A stretch of 64,000 bases of DNA from Phenylobacterium hankyongense (GTDB lineage: Bacteria; Pseudomonadota; Alphaproteobacteria; Caulobacterales; Caulobacteraceae): contig NZ_QFYP01000001.1 in NCBI RefSeq assembly GCF_003254505.1, forward strand, positions 1,658,001 through 1,722,000. The letters are read 5' to 3'. A program made the position numbers and the translations under genes. This document shows positions 49,422-55,490 of this stretch, one piece after another (the first letter of the stretch is position 1; every line of letters starts with the position of its first letter). The notes below the pieces were generated by a model that searched no databases, was not told where the DNA came from, and saw nothing but the letters and a program-made list of their open reading frames with translations.

Positions 49422-49542
49422 ACTTGCGGAGGCGGCGACGCCCCCCCCGACTTGAGACTGGCGACCATGCCAGTCTGCCGTCTCCGCACCCCTTTTCTCG
49501 ATGATGCACACTCAGGCGGACCTTCGGGTCCGCCCTTTCTTT
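49422..49542 (+). ncRNA. candidate GsrN-type stress small RNA
   Basis: About 120 nt run from the predicted transcription start to the end of a strong terminator. GCGGAGGCGG (49426-49435) pairs with CCGTCTCCGC (49478-49487) to close a domain. Inside it is a perfect 8-bp hairpin AGACTGGC/GCCAGTCT (49455-49476) and an unpaired stretch with eight consecutive C residues (49441-49448). The 3' end is GGCGGACC-TTCG-GGTCCGCC followed by CTTTCTTT. In Caulobacter the EcfG-dependent RNA GsrN has an exposed C-rich loop that binds mRNAs and an intrinsic terminator, and in relatives it lies near the GSR genes, as here. Identity with GsrN is inferred from structure and place, not from alignment. Confidence 0.7.
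49515..49542 (+). terminator. Rho-independent terminator of the small RNA
   Basis: An 8-bp perfect stem GGCGGACC/GGTCCGCC with a stable TTCG tetraloop is followed by CTTTCTTT. Confidence 0.85.
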
Positions 49543-49587
49543 GTGCGTCGAACAGGCTTTGTGCGTCGAACGGGCAGCCTCCGCGCC

Positions 49588-50046
49588 TCAGCGCGGCGCC
49601 AGGTGCAGCACCACGTCCACACGGCGGCGCAAGGGCGCGGCCTGGCCGCCGGCGGTGACCGAGCCCGCCTGTCCGCCCGCCGACACCCGGAACTCCGCCG
49701 GCGGCAGCCCGGCCCCCGCCAGGGCGGCGGTCACCGACTGGGCGCGGCGCTTGGAGAGCTCCAGGTTGGCCTCGGGCGCGCCGGCCGCGTCGGCCAGGCC
49801 CAACACCTCCACCCGGCGGACCGCACAGCCCTGGGCGCCGTTCGCCGCCGCGGCGATCACCGCGCGGCCCTCCGGCGTCACCTCCGCCGACTGCGGCTCG
49901 AAATAGATGTCGACGGTCTGGTCGGGACAGCGCGCCGGCGCCTTCACGATCCGCCCCCGGGCGTTCTCGATGGTCGTGCAGCCGGCCAACGCCAGCGCCA
50001 GCGCGGCGCCGGCGGCGACTGCGGCTGCGGTGCTCATGGTCTTCAT
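49588..50046 (-). CDS. OmpA-family peptidoglycan-binding lipoprotein
   Basis: The protein has 152 residues from the ATG at 50046 (GAGGGGGTACGACG upstream). The lipoprotein signal ends ALALAGC (Cys about residue 24). The OmpA-like domain shows VDIYFEPQSAEVTPEGRAVIAAAA, EVLGLADAAGAPEANLELSKRRAQSVTAAL and a final RRRVDVVL strand. The usual DxxG..Nxx..R pattern for binding diaminopimelate is only partly kept (GLADAAG). It would tether the envelope to peptidoglycan. A terminator separates it from the upstream gene; no EcfG promoter was found in front of it. Confidence 0.85.
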   Translation of the reverse strand: MKTMSTAAAVAAGAALALALAGCTTIENARGRIVKAPARCPDQTVDIYFEPQSAEVTPEGRAVIAAAANGAQGCAVRRVEVLGLADAAGAPEANLELSKRRAQSVTAALAGAGLPPAEFRVSAGGQAGSVTAGGQAAPLRRRVDVVLHLAPR

Positions 50047-50084
50047 CGTCGTACCCCCTCGGGTCCTTGCAAAGCCAACATGAC

Positions 50085-50112
50085 AAAGGGCGGCCGGAGC
50101 TTCCGACCGCCC
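50085..50112 (-). terminator. terminator after the glycine-zipper lipoprotein gene
   Basis: On the minus strand GGGCGGTCGG pairs with CCGGCCGCCC and is followed by TTTGTC, 28 bases after the stop codon of the 50140-50484 gene. Confidence 0.7.
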
Positions 50113-50139
50113 TCGCCAATCCACAGGCGTGTCCGCCGC

Positions 50140-50484
50140 CTAGGAGCGCGGGCTGCCGTCTTCCCAATAGTAACGGCCGCTGCCGGAGTCGTAGTAGTAA
50201 TACCGACCCGCACGCTCGTCGTAGTACTGGCGCCGGCTGGGCGTGCTGGCGCCGCAGCCGCCCTGGTCGTTGCAGCCCTTCACCGCGCCGGCCGCGCCGC
50301 CCACCAGAGCGCCGATGGCCGCGCCGGTGGCCGCATTGCCGGATCCGGTGTTGTTGCCGATCACCGCGCCGGCGACGGCGCCCAAGGCGGCTCCGCCCAG
50401 GGTGGTGTTGGTGGTGTGGGGGTCGTTCGCGCACGCGGTGAGCAACACGCTGGCCCCGGCGATCGCGATCCATGGTTTGAGCAT
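50140..50484 (-). CDS. glycine-zipper lipoprotein
   Basis: The protein has 114 residues behind AAGGAGAGCCC. The signal MLKPWIAIAGASVLLTAC gives a lipidated Cys18. Residues 30-70 form a glycine zipper (GGAALGAVAGAVIGNNTGSGNAATGAAIGALVGGAAGAV) that can insert in membranes. The C terminus is Tyr/Arg-rich (YYDERAGRYYYYDSGSGRYYWEDG). Similar OsmB/SlyB-like proteins are osmotic- and stress-induced outer-membrane lipoproteins. A perfect EcfG promoter lies 37 bases upstream. Confidence 0.85.
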   Translation of the reverse strand: MLKPWIAIAGASVLLTACANDPHTTNTTLGGAALGAVAGAVIGNNTGSGNAATGAAIGALVGGAAGAVKGCNDQGGCGASTPSRRQYYDERAGRYYYYDSGSGRYYWEDGSPRS

Positions 50485-50520
50485 TTGATGGGCTCTCCTT
50501 GTTTGTCCCCTGGCGGGCCT

Positions 50521-50545
50521 AACGCGGATCAAGCGTGACAGTTCC
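50521..50545 (-). promoter_or_regulatory. EcfG promoter for the glycine-zipper lipoprotein
   Basis: Minus-strand GGAAC-N16-CGTT, exact. It is back to back with the plus-strand promoter at 50549; the two -35 boxes are separated by only three bases. Confidence 0.88.
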
Positions 50546-50548
50546 GCC

Positions 50549-50573
50549 GGAACAACGCCGCCGCGCCGCCGTT
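50549..50573 (+). promoter_or_regulatory. EcfG promoter for the 50608 operon
   Basis: Plus-strand GGAAC-N16-CGTT, exact. The -10 element ends 35 bases before the ATG at 50608. Confidence 0.88.
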
Positions 50574-50607
50574 TGGAGGCTGACGAACGACGTTTGGGAG
50601 CTCCGAG

Positions 50608-50967
50608 ATGGCAGCTGCGCGCCTGCACGATAGCACGACCACCGTCGACACGGCGGGTCGGGACGAGATGAGGGCCGATCTGCGGGAGGCCTATGAACGC
50701 GGTCGCAGCGACGAGCGGGCCAGCCGCAAGCGGCATCCGGTCGCCATGACCTTCACCTTCATCGCCGCCGCCATCGGCGTGGTGCTGCTGGTGCTGGCGG
50801 CGATCAACGGCTCCTTCACCCGCGCCGGCGGCGTGGTCGACCAGAACCTCAACGTCGCCGCCAACCGCGCGGAGCCGGCGGTGCGCGACGCGGCCAGCAA
50901 CGCTGGACAGTCGCTGCGTGACGCCGGACAATCCGTGAAGACCAAGGCCGCCGACACCGCCGGCTAG
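50608..50967 (+). CDS. membrane protein with amphipathic repeat tail, EcfG-controlled
   Basis: The protein has 119 residues. A charged cytoplasmic helix (DEMRADLREAYERGRSDERASRKR) is followed by one membrane segment (about residues 48-68, FTFIAAAIGVVLLVLAAI). The tail has repeated DAASNAGQSLRDAGQSVKTKAAD units of 11 residues, as in LEA-like or YtxH-like stress proteins. Function unknown; desiccation or envelope protection is a reasonable guess. It is the first gene of a likely operon with a lipid kinase and a phosphoesterase. Confidence 0.75.
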   Translation: MAAARLHDSTTTVDTAGRDEMRADLREAYERGRSDERASRKRHPVAMTFTFIAAAIGVVLLVLAAINGSFTRAGGVVDQNLNVAANRAEPAVRDAASNAGQSLRDAGQSVKTKAADTAG

Positions 50968-50989
50968 GGAACCTCGAGGAGGGGGGGCG

Positions 50990-51856
50990 GTGACGGCAAT
51001 TCGTCGTGTGGAAGTGATCGCCAATGTGGCTTCGGGCAGCGTCGGCAAGGACGCGCCGCAGGAAGCCGCAAAGATATTCGCCGACGTCGGCCTGGACGCG
51101 AACATCCGCGCGCCGGCCACCGGGGACCTGTCCCGCGCCCTGCGCGCCGCGGTGGACGCCGCGCCAGATTTGCTGGTGGTGATCGCCGGCGACGGCACGG
51201 CCCGGGCGGCCGCGGAGATGTGCGGTCCTGACGGGCCAATCCTCGCGCCGCTGCCGGGCGGCACCATGAACATGCTGCCGCACGCCATCTACGGGTCGAG
51301 GTCCTGGCAGGACGCGCTCACCATCGCGCTGGCTCAGGGCTCGGAGCGGATGCTGGGCGGCGGCGAGGTCGAAGGCCGCCGGTTCCTGGTGGCCGCCATC
51401 CTCGGCTCGCCGGCGCTGTGGGCCCCGGCCCGCGAGGCCGCGCGCTTCGGCCAGAACAAGCTCGCCCTGATGCGCGCGCGGCGCGCCCTGCGGCGGGCCT
51501 TCTCCGGCCGGCTGCGCTACATGCTCGACGTCGGCCCGCGGGAAAAGGCCGAGGCGCTGGTGTTCCTGTGCCCGCTGACCTCCCGGGCGCTGAACGAGGA
51601 CGAGCAGACCCTGGAGGCCGCCGTGCTCGACGTGAAGGGCGCGGCCGACGCCTTCCGCCTGGGCCTGCACGCCCTGATCGGCGACTGGCGCGATGCGCCG
51701 GCGGTGGACAGCGAGCGCTGCAAGGTGGCGCGCATCTGGGCCGCGCACGGCATCCCCGCCATCCTCGACGGCGAGTCCGTGCGGCTGAAGTCGCTGGCAG
51801 AGGTCACCTACAAGCCGGAGCTGGTGCGGGTGCTGGCCATCCCAAAGGACCTCTGA
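50990..51856 (+). CDS. diacylglycerol/lipid kinase family protein
   Basis: The protein has 288 residues from a GTG with GGAGGGGGGGCG upstream. The catalytic domain shows EVIANVASGSVGKDAPQEAAKIF, the nucleotide motif LLVVIAGDGTARAAAEMC and the GGTMNMLPHAIYG segment typical of YegS/DgkB-like lipid kinases (LCB5/DAGK catalytic domain). The C-terminal beta domain follows. It would phosphorylate a lipid at the inner membrane; the substrate is unknown. It starts 22 bases after a GSR-controlled gene and 2 bases before a phosphoesterase gene. Confidence 0.88.
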   Translation: MTAIRRVEVIANVASGSVGKDAPQEAAKIFADVGLDANIRAPATGDLSRALRAAVDAAPDLLVVIAGDGTARAAAEMCGPDGPILAPLPGGTMNMLPHAIYGSRSWQDALTIALAQGSERMLGGGEVEGRRFLVAAILGSPALWAPAREAARFGQNKLALMRARRALRRAFSGRLRYMLDVGPREKAEALVFLCPLTSRALNEDEQTLEAAVLDVKGAADAFRLGLHALIGDWRDAPAVDSERCKVARIWAAHGIPAILDGESVRLKSLAEVTYKPELVRVLAIPKDL

Positions 51857-51858
51857 GC

Positions 51859-52641
51859 GTGGCCATTCGCCTGGCGCACCTGTCCGACATCCATTTCGGC
51901 GGCGAGAACGTCGCCGCGGTGGCCGGCGCGGCCGAGTACCTGAACGCTGGCGACTTCGACCTGATCGTGGTCTCCGGCGACCTCACCCGCTACGGCGAGA
52001 AGGCGGAGTTCGACGCCGCGGCCCGCTGGCTGGACAGCCTCAACGGCCCCAAGCTGGTGACGCCCGGCAATCACGACGCCCCCTACATCGCCTGGGCGGA
52101 GCGGATCTTCACCCCGTTCCGGCGCTTCGAGCACAGCATCGGCCCGGCCCGGACCCAGAGCCACCTGGGCGGCGGCTTCGCGGTGAAGGCGGTGAACACC
52201 GCGCGCGGCGCCCAGCCCCGGCTCAACTGGTCGAAGGGCCAGCTCGCCGCCGGCCAGGTGCGCGAGGCGGCGCAATGGTTCGAGACGGTCCCGGCCGAGT
52301 GCTTCCGCATCGTCACATGCCACCACCCGCTGATGGAGATGATCGGCGGGCCGATGACGGCGCGGGTCTGGGGCGGGGAGGCGGCAGCCGCGGCCTTCGC
52401 CGCCGCCAAGGTGGACCTGGTGCTCTCGGGCCACATCCACGCGCCCTTCGCCTGGCCCTACCCGTTCGACGACGGCAAGACCTATGCGGTGGGCGCCGGC
52501 ACCCTGTCGGTGCGCGAGCGCGGCGTCCCGCCGGGGTTCAACGTGGTCGACATAGAAGGGGCGGCGATTCGCATCGCCGCCCTCGTTTGGACCGGCTCGC
52601 ATTACGAGCCGTATCGCACCTGGTCTCTGGACCGGCGCTGA
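51859..52641 (+). CDS. calcineurin-like metallophosphoesterase
   Basis: The protein has 260 residues from a GTG at 51859. All metal-site motifs are present: LSDIHFGG, VVSGDLTRYG, TPGNHDAPY, VTCHHPLME and LSGHIHAPF. It belongs to the group of Icc/CpdA-like phosphodiesterases and phosphatases, though the substrate could equally be a phospholipid or UDP-lipid. Pairing with a lipid kinase in one GSR-controlled transcript suggests opposing or sequential action on a lipid phosphate. That link is inferred. Confidence 0.88.
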   Translation: MAIRLAHLSDIHFGGENVAAVAGAAEYLNAGDFDLIVVSGDLTRYGEKAEFDAAARWLDSLNGPKLVTPGNHDAPYIAWAERIFTPFRRFEHSIGPARTQSHLGGGFAVKAVNTARGAQPRLNWSKGQLAAGQVREAAQWFETVPAECFRIVTCHHPLMEMIGGPMTARVWGGEAAAAAFAAAKVDLVLSGHIHAPFAWPYPFDDGKTYAVGAGTLSVRERGVPPGFNVVDIEGAAIRIAALVWTGSHYEPYRTWSLDRR

Positions 52642-52648
52642 ACCGCGT

Positions 52649-52822
52649 CTAGGGCACCCCGCGTCCGCGTACGAAATGCATGACGATGGACACCAGGAAC
52701 AGCACCAGGAAGACGTAGAACAGGATCTTGGCGACACCCATCGCGGCGCCCGCGATCGTCGTGAAACCAAGCACTGCCGCGATCAACGCGACCACCAGGA
52801 AGGTCAGGGCCCAGCCGAGCAT
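52649..52822 (-). CDS. DUF1328 (YtjA-like) small membrane protein, copy 2
   Basis: The protein has 57 residues behind [66 protein letters not shown] is a clear DUF1328 member with two helices. It is distinct from copy 1 at about half of the positions, so the two are diverged paralogues. The EcfG promoter at 52890-52914 lies 67 bases upstream. Confidence 0.9.
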   Translation of the reverse strand: MLGWALTFLVVALIAAVLGFTTIAGAAMGVAKILFYVFLVLFLVSIVMHFVRGRGVP

Positions 52823-52889
52823 TGGCGTTCTCCATGCGCGCCGAAGGCGCTTCTCACGTTGCGCGGGTCGCTCGCCCGCTCGCCAATTC

Positions 52890-52914
52890 AACGTCATTCA
52901 ACCGGGGCTGTTCC
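52890..52914 (-). promoter_or_regulatory. EcfG promoter for the second DUF1328 gene
   Basis: Minus-strand GGAAC-N16-CGTT, exact, in the gap between the 52944 gene and the DUF1328 gene. Confidence 0.85.
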
Positions 52915-52943
52915 CAGCGCTCCTTTCGAAGTGATGGGATGGC

Positions 52944-53354
52944 TCAGCGGCGCCGGGTCTTCTCGGGGACCGGCGCTCGCGTGGCGCGGCTGGCGATGGC
53001 CGCGCTGACCACGGCGGAGAGGATCTTCGGATTGCGCACCAGCACCACCGCGGCGGCGACGGCCGCGCCGGTGGCGATCACCGGCTTCTCCCGCGCCAGC
53101 TCGATGAGGCGGGTGGTCATGTTCTGGTCGTCGGCCTTGATCGGCTTCGGCTTGGCCTTGCGCAGCACCACCAGGGCCAGGGTCAGCGCCAGCAGGGCCG
53201 CCAGCACGGCGATCACCGCCGCGGCGCCGGCCGGGCCGAGATAATAACGGGCGAGCGCATAGAGCGCGAAGGCCGCTGCGACGACGCAGACGGCGGCGGC
53301 CGCCGCCATCGCAGCGATGGCGGCGACAAGGCCTAGCGCCTTCTTGAAGATCAA
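52944..53354 (-). CDS. two-helix membrane protein, holin/YqjE-like
   Basis: The protein has 136 residues. Two membrane helices (about residues 8-34 and 42-63) are followed by a Lys-rich segment and another hydrophobic stretch (VIATGAAVAAAVVLV) and a basic end. Gene order after a DUF883-like gene resembles the yqjD-yqjE-yqjK stress operon of enterobacteria, where YqjE is a holin-like membrane protein. The match is by layout. It overlaps the upstream gene by four bases. Confidence 0.65.
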   Translation of the reverse strand: MIFKKALGLVAAIAAMAAAAAVCVVAAAFALYALARYYLGPAGAAAVIAVLAALLALTLALVVLRKAKPKPIKADDQNMTTRLIELAREKPVIATGAAVAAAVVLVRNPKILSAVVSAAIASRATRAPVPEKTRRR

Positions 53355-53671
53355 CGGCGGCCGGAGGAGAGCAGCAGGCCGATGAGCACGCCGACGCCCA
53401 GCGCCGCGCCGGTGGCGGCCAGCGGCCGTTCCTTCACGCGCTCGGTGACGTATTGGCCGGCCTGTTCAAGTTGCTGGCCGGCGTTGTCGGCATAGGCGCG
53501 CGACTGCGCGCGCAGCTGCTCGAGGCCGTCCTGGACCACCTGCTCGATGCGAGTGCGGGCCTCGGCGAAGGTGCGTTGAGCCTCGGCGCTCAGGCGGCTG
53601 GCGCTCTCGGTCGCATTGCCGGACGCGGCCTTCATCTCGTCGGCGGCATAGTCGGCGGCGTTCGCGGGCAT
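53351..53671 (-). CDS. DUF883 (ElaB/YqjD)-like tail-anchored protein
   Basis: The protein has 106 residues: an amphipathic N-terminal helix region (SASRLSAEAQRTFAEARTRIEQVVQDGLEQLRAQSRAYADNAGQQLEQAGQYV), then VKERPLAATGAALGVGVLIGLLLSSGRR, the C-terminal membrane anchor with the ERPLAA/GxGxLIGLLL signature of DUF883. ElaB and YqjD proteins bind inactive ribosomes to the membrane in stationary phase. Two EcfG promoters lie upstream, which fits a stress role. Confidence 0.85.
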   Translation of the reverse strand: MPANAADYAADEMKAASGNATESASRLSAEAQRTFAEARTRIEQVVQDGLEQLRAQSRAYADNAGQQLEQAGQYVTERVKERPLAATGAALGVGVLIGLLLSSGRR

Positions 53672-53718
53672 GGGGAGATCTCCAAAGGGATTTGAGCCCC
53701 GGCGGGGGGCGCAGCCTG

Positions 53719-53744
53719 AACGTCGAGCAGCATAGGCCGGTTCC
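53719..53744 (-). promoter_or_regulatory. EcfG promoter (proximal) for the DUF883 gene pair
   Basis: Minus-strand GGAAC-N17-CGTT, exact. The -10 element ends 48 bases before the start codon at 53671. Confidence 0.85.
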
Positions 53745-53783
53745 GCCTTCGGCGCAAAAGCGGGTCGTCCCCCCGGCGCCCGA

Positions 53784-53809
53784 AACGCTGTGGGAAACGC
53801 ACGGGTTCC
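53784..53809 (-). promoter_or_regulatory. EcfG promoter (distal) for the DUF883 gene pair
   Basis: Minus-strand GGAAC-N17-CGTT, exact, 65 bases upstream of the proximal one. It lies in the leader region of the divergent HWE kinase gene. Confidence 0.65.
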
Positions 53810-53860
53810 TATCGCGCGGCGCGGGCTGTAGCCCTATGGTCACCCTATGACGCGGCAGAG

Positions 53861-55264
53861 ATGGGCTGCAGAGTGAACCGAGAACGCCTGGAACTCGCGC
53901 TGAAAGCCGCCGGCCTGGGTGAGTTCGATTGGGACATGGTCCGCGACGTGTTCGCGATCAGCCCGCGGATGGCCACCCTCACCGGATTGCCGGCCGGGGA
54001 AATGCCGGCCGAGGGCGGGACCGCCCTGGACCGCCATGTGCATCCCGACGATCTTGCGGAGCTGCGGGAAAAGCGCGCCGCCAACGTCGAGGCCGGCGGC
54101 CCCTTCGAGGCCGAGTTCCGGCAGATCCGGCCGGATGACGGCCGCACCGTCTGGATCCGCTGCGCCGGCGTCCAGTTCCCGGGGCCCGACGGGCGCCCCG
54201 CCGGCGTCACCTGCATCGTCGACGACGTCACCGCGCGCAAGCTCGAGGAGGACCAGCGGCAGACGCTGATGTCCGAGCTGGACCACCGGGTGAAGAACGT
54301 CCTGGCGACCGTCCAGGCGCTGGCCTACCAGACCGCCAAGCGCACCACCTCCCTCGACGCCTTCCTGCAGAACTTCAGCGGCCGGCTGAAGGCCATGGGC
54401 TCGGCCAACGAACTGCTCACCGCCGCGCGCTGGCGCGGCGCGGCGGTGGACCACCTGGCGGCCGCCGAGCTCGGCGCCCTGGCGCCCGGCCAGACCAGCT
54501 GGGACGGTCCGGAGCTGTTCCTCACCCCGCGCGCGGCCAACGCCCTGTCGCTGGCGCTGCACGAGCTGGCCACCAATGCGGTGAAGTTCGGCGCCCTGTC
54601 GGTGGACACCGGGCACGTGGACCTGCGCTGGAAACGGCTGGCGGGCGGCGGCTTCGAACTGCAGTGGACCGAGACCGGCGGCCCGACCGTCTCGCCGCCC
54701 GCGCGGCGCGGCTTCGGCTCGACCCTGCTGGAGCAGGTCACCGGGCGCGAGCTGAACGGCGACGCCGGCGTCGAATACCGCTCCGCCGGCGTCCACGCCC
54801 GGCTGCGCGCCGGCCCGCAGGCCATCGCGCCGCGGCCGGAGACGGTGCCGGACGGCCCGCAGGTCGCCCGCGTGGCGGAGACGGTCGTGGCGTCCAGCGG
54901 CCCGGCCAGCCTGAAGGGCGCCCGCGTGCTGATCGTCGAGGACGCCGTGCTGCTGGCCCTGGAGCTGGAGATCGGGCTCTCGGAAGCCGGCGCCGAGGTG
55001 ATCGGTCCGGCCTATGAACTGGAAGAGGCGCTGGCCCTGCTCGACCGGCCGATCGATGCGGCGGTGCTCGACGCCAACCTCAACGGCCGCTCGGTGATGC
55101 CGGTGGCCGAGGCGCTGGCGGCGCGCGGCGTGCCCTTTGTCTTCGCCACCGGCTACGGCGAGGCCGGCGGCGCGCCGGGCGGCTTCAACGCCCCGGTGAT
55201 CCGCAAGCCCTACGACGTGACCCAGGTGGCCGCGGCGGTCGCCGCACTCCTCAGGTCAACCTGA
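53861..55264 (+). CDS. HWE-family histidine kinase with PAS domain and C-terminal receiver
   Basis: The protein has 467 residues and is cytoplasmic. A PAS domain (about 6-125) ends VTCIVDDVTARKLEE, the HWE dimerisation helix is LMSELDHRVKNVLATVQALAYQTAK with His142, and the ATPase domain shows ALHELATNAVKFGALS and LQWTE (Trp269, Glu271), the residues that name the family. A receiver (about 355-465) has VLIVEDAVLLALELEIGL and Asp404 in AAVLDANLNG. HWE kinases often feed PhyR in other Alphaproteobacteria, and this gene lies at the edge of the GSR island. The start could also be a GTG four codons later (53873). Confidence 0.9.
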   Translation: MGCRVNRERLELALKAAGLGEFDWDMVRDVFAISPRMATLTGLPAGEMPAEGGTALDRHVHPDDLAELREKRAANVEAGGPFEAEFRQIRPDDGRTVWIRCAGVQFPGPDGRPAGVTCIVDDVTARKLEEDQRQTLMSELDHRVKNVLATVQALAYQTAKRTTSLDAFLQNFSGRLKAMGSANELLTAARWRGAAVDHLAAAELGALAPGQTSWDGPELFLTPRAANALSLALHELATNAVKFGALSVDTGHVDLRWKRLAGGGFELQWTETGGPTVSPPARRGFGSTLLEQVTGRELNGDAGVEYRSAGVHARLRAGPQAIAPRPETVPDGPQVARVAETVVASSGPASLKGARVLIVEDAVLLALELEIGLSEAGAEVIGPAYELEEALALLDRPIDAAVLDANLNGRSVMPVAEALAARGVPFVFATGYGEAGGAPGGFNAPVIRKPYDVTQVAAAVAALLRST

Positions 55265-55445
55265 CGCACCCCTGAGACAAGGCGCCGCCTCGCGCCCGGC
55301 ACGGCCAAGCTCTAGATAGCTCGCAGGGAGACCTGCGGCGCGGCCGCAGGGGCCGGACCGGCGGCCCAGGGACATCGCCCGCGTCATGCGACCCCAGCTC
55401 CTCGTTTCGGTCCGCGGCACAGGTCGCGGGCCGATCGTCATCCGC

Positions 55446-55490
55446 GCCCCCTCAGATCACGCGCCGTCGGATCACGCCCCCTCAGATCAC
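55446..55490. repeat. three tandem 15-bp units at the CaiB gene end
   Basis: Three 15-bp units end in GATCAC; units 1 and 3 are identical (GCCCCCTCAGATCAC) and the middle one differs at four positions. The stop codon of the CoA-transferase lies in the third unit, so duplication of the gene end produced extra, out-of-use stop codons. Confidence 0.75.
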
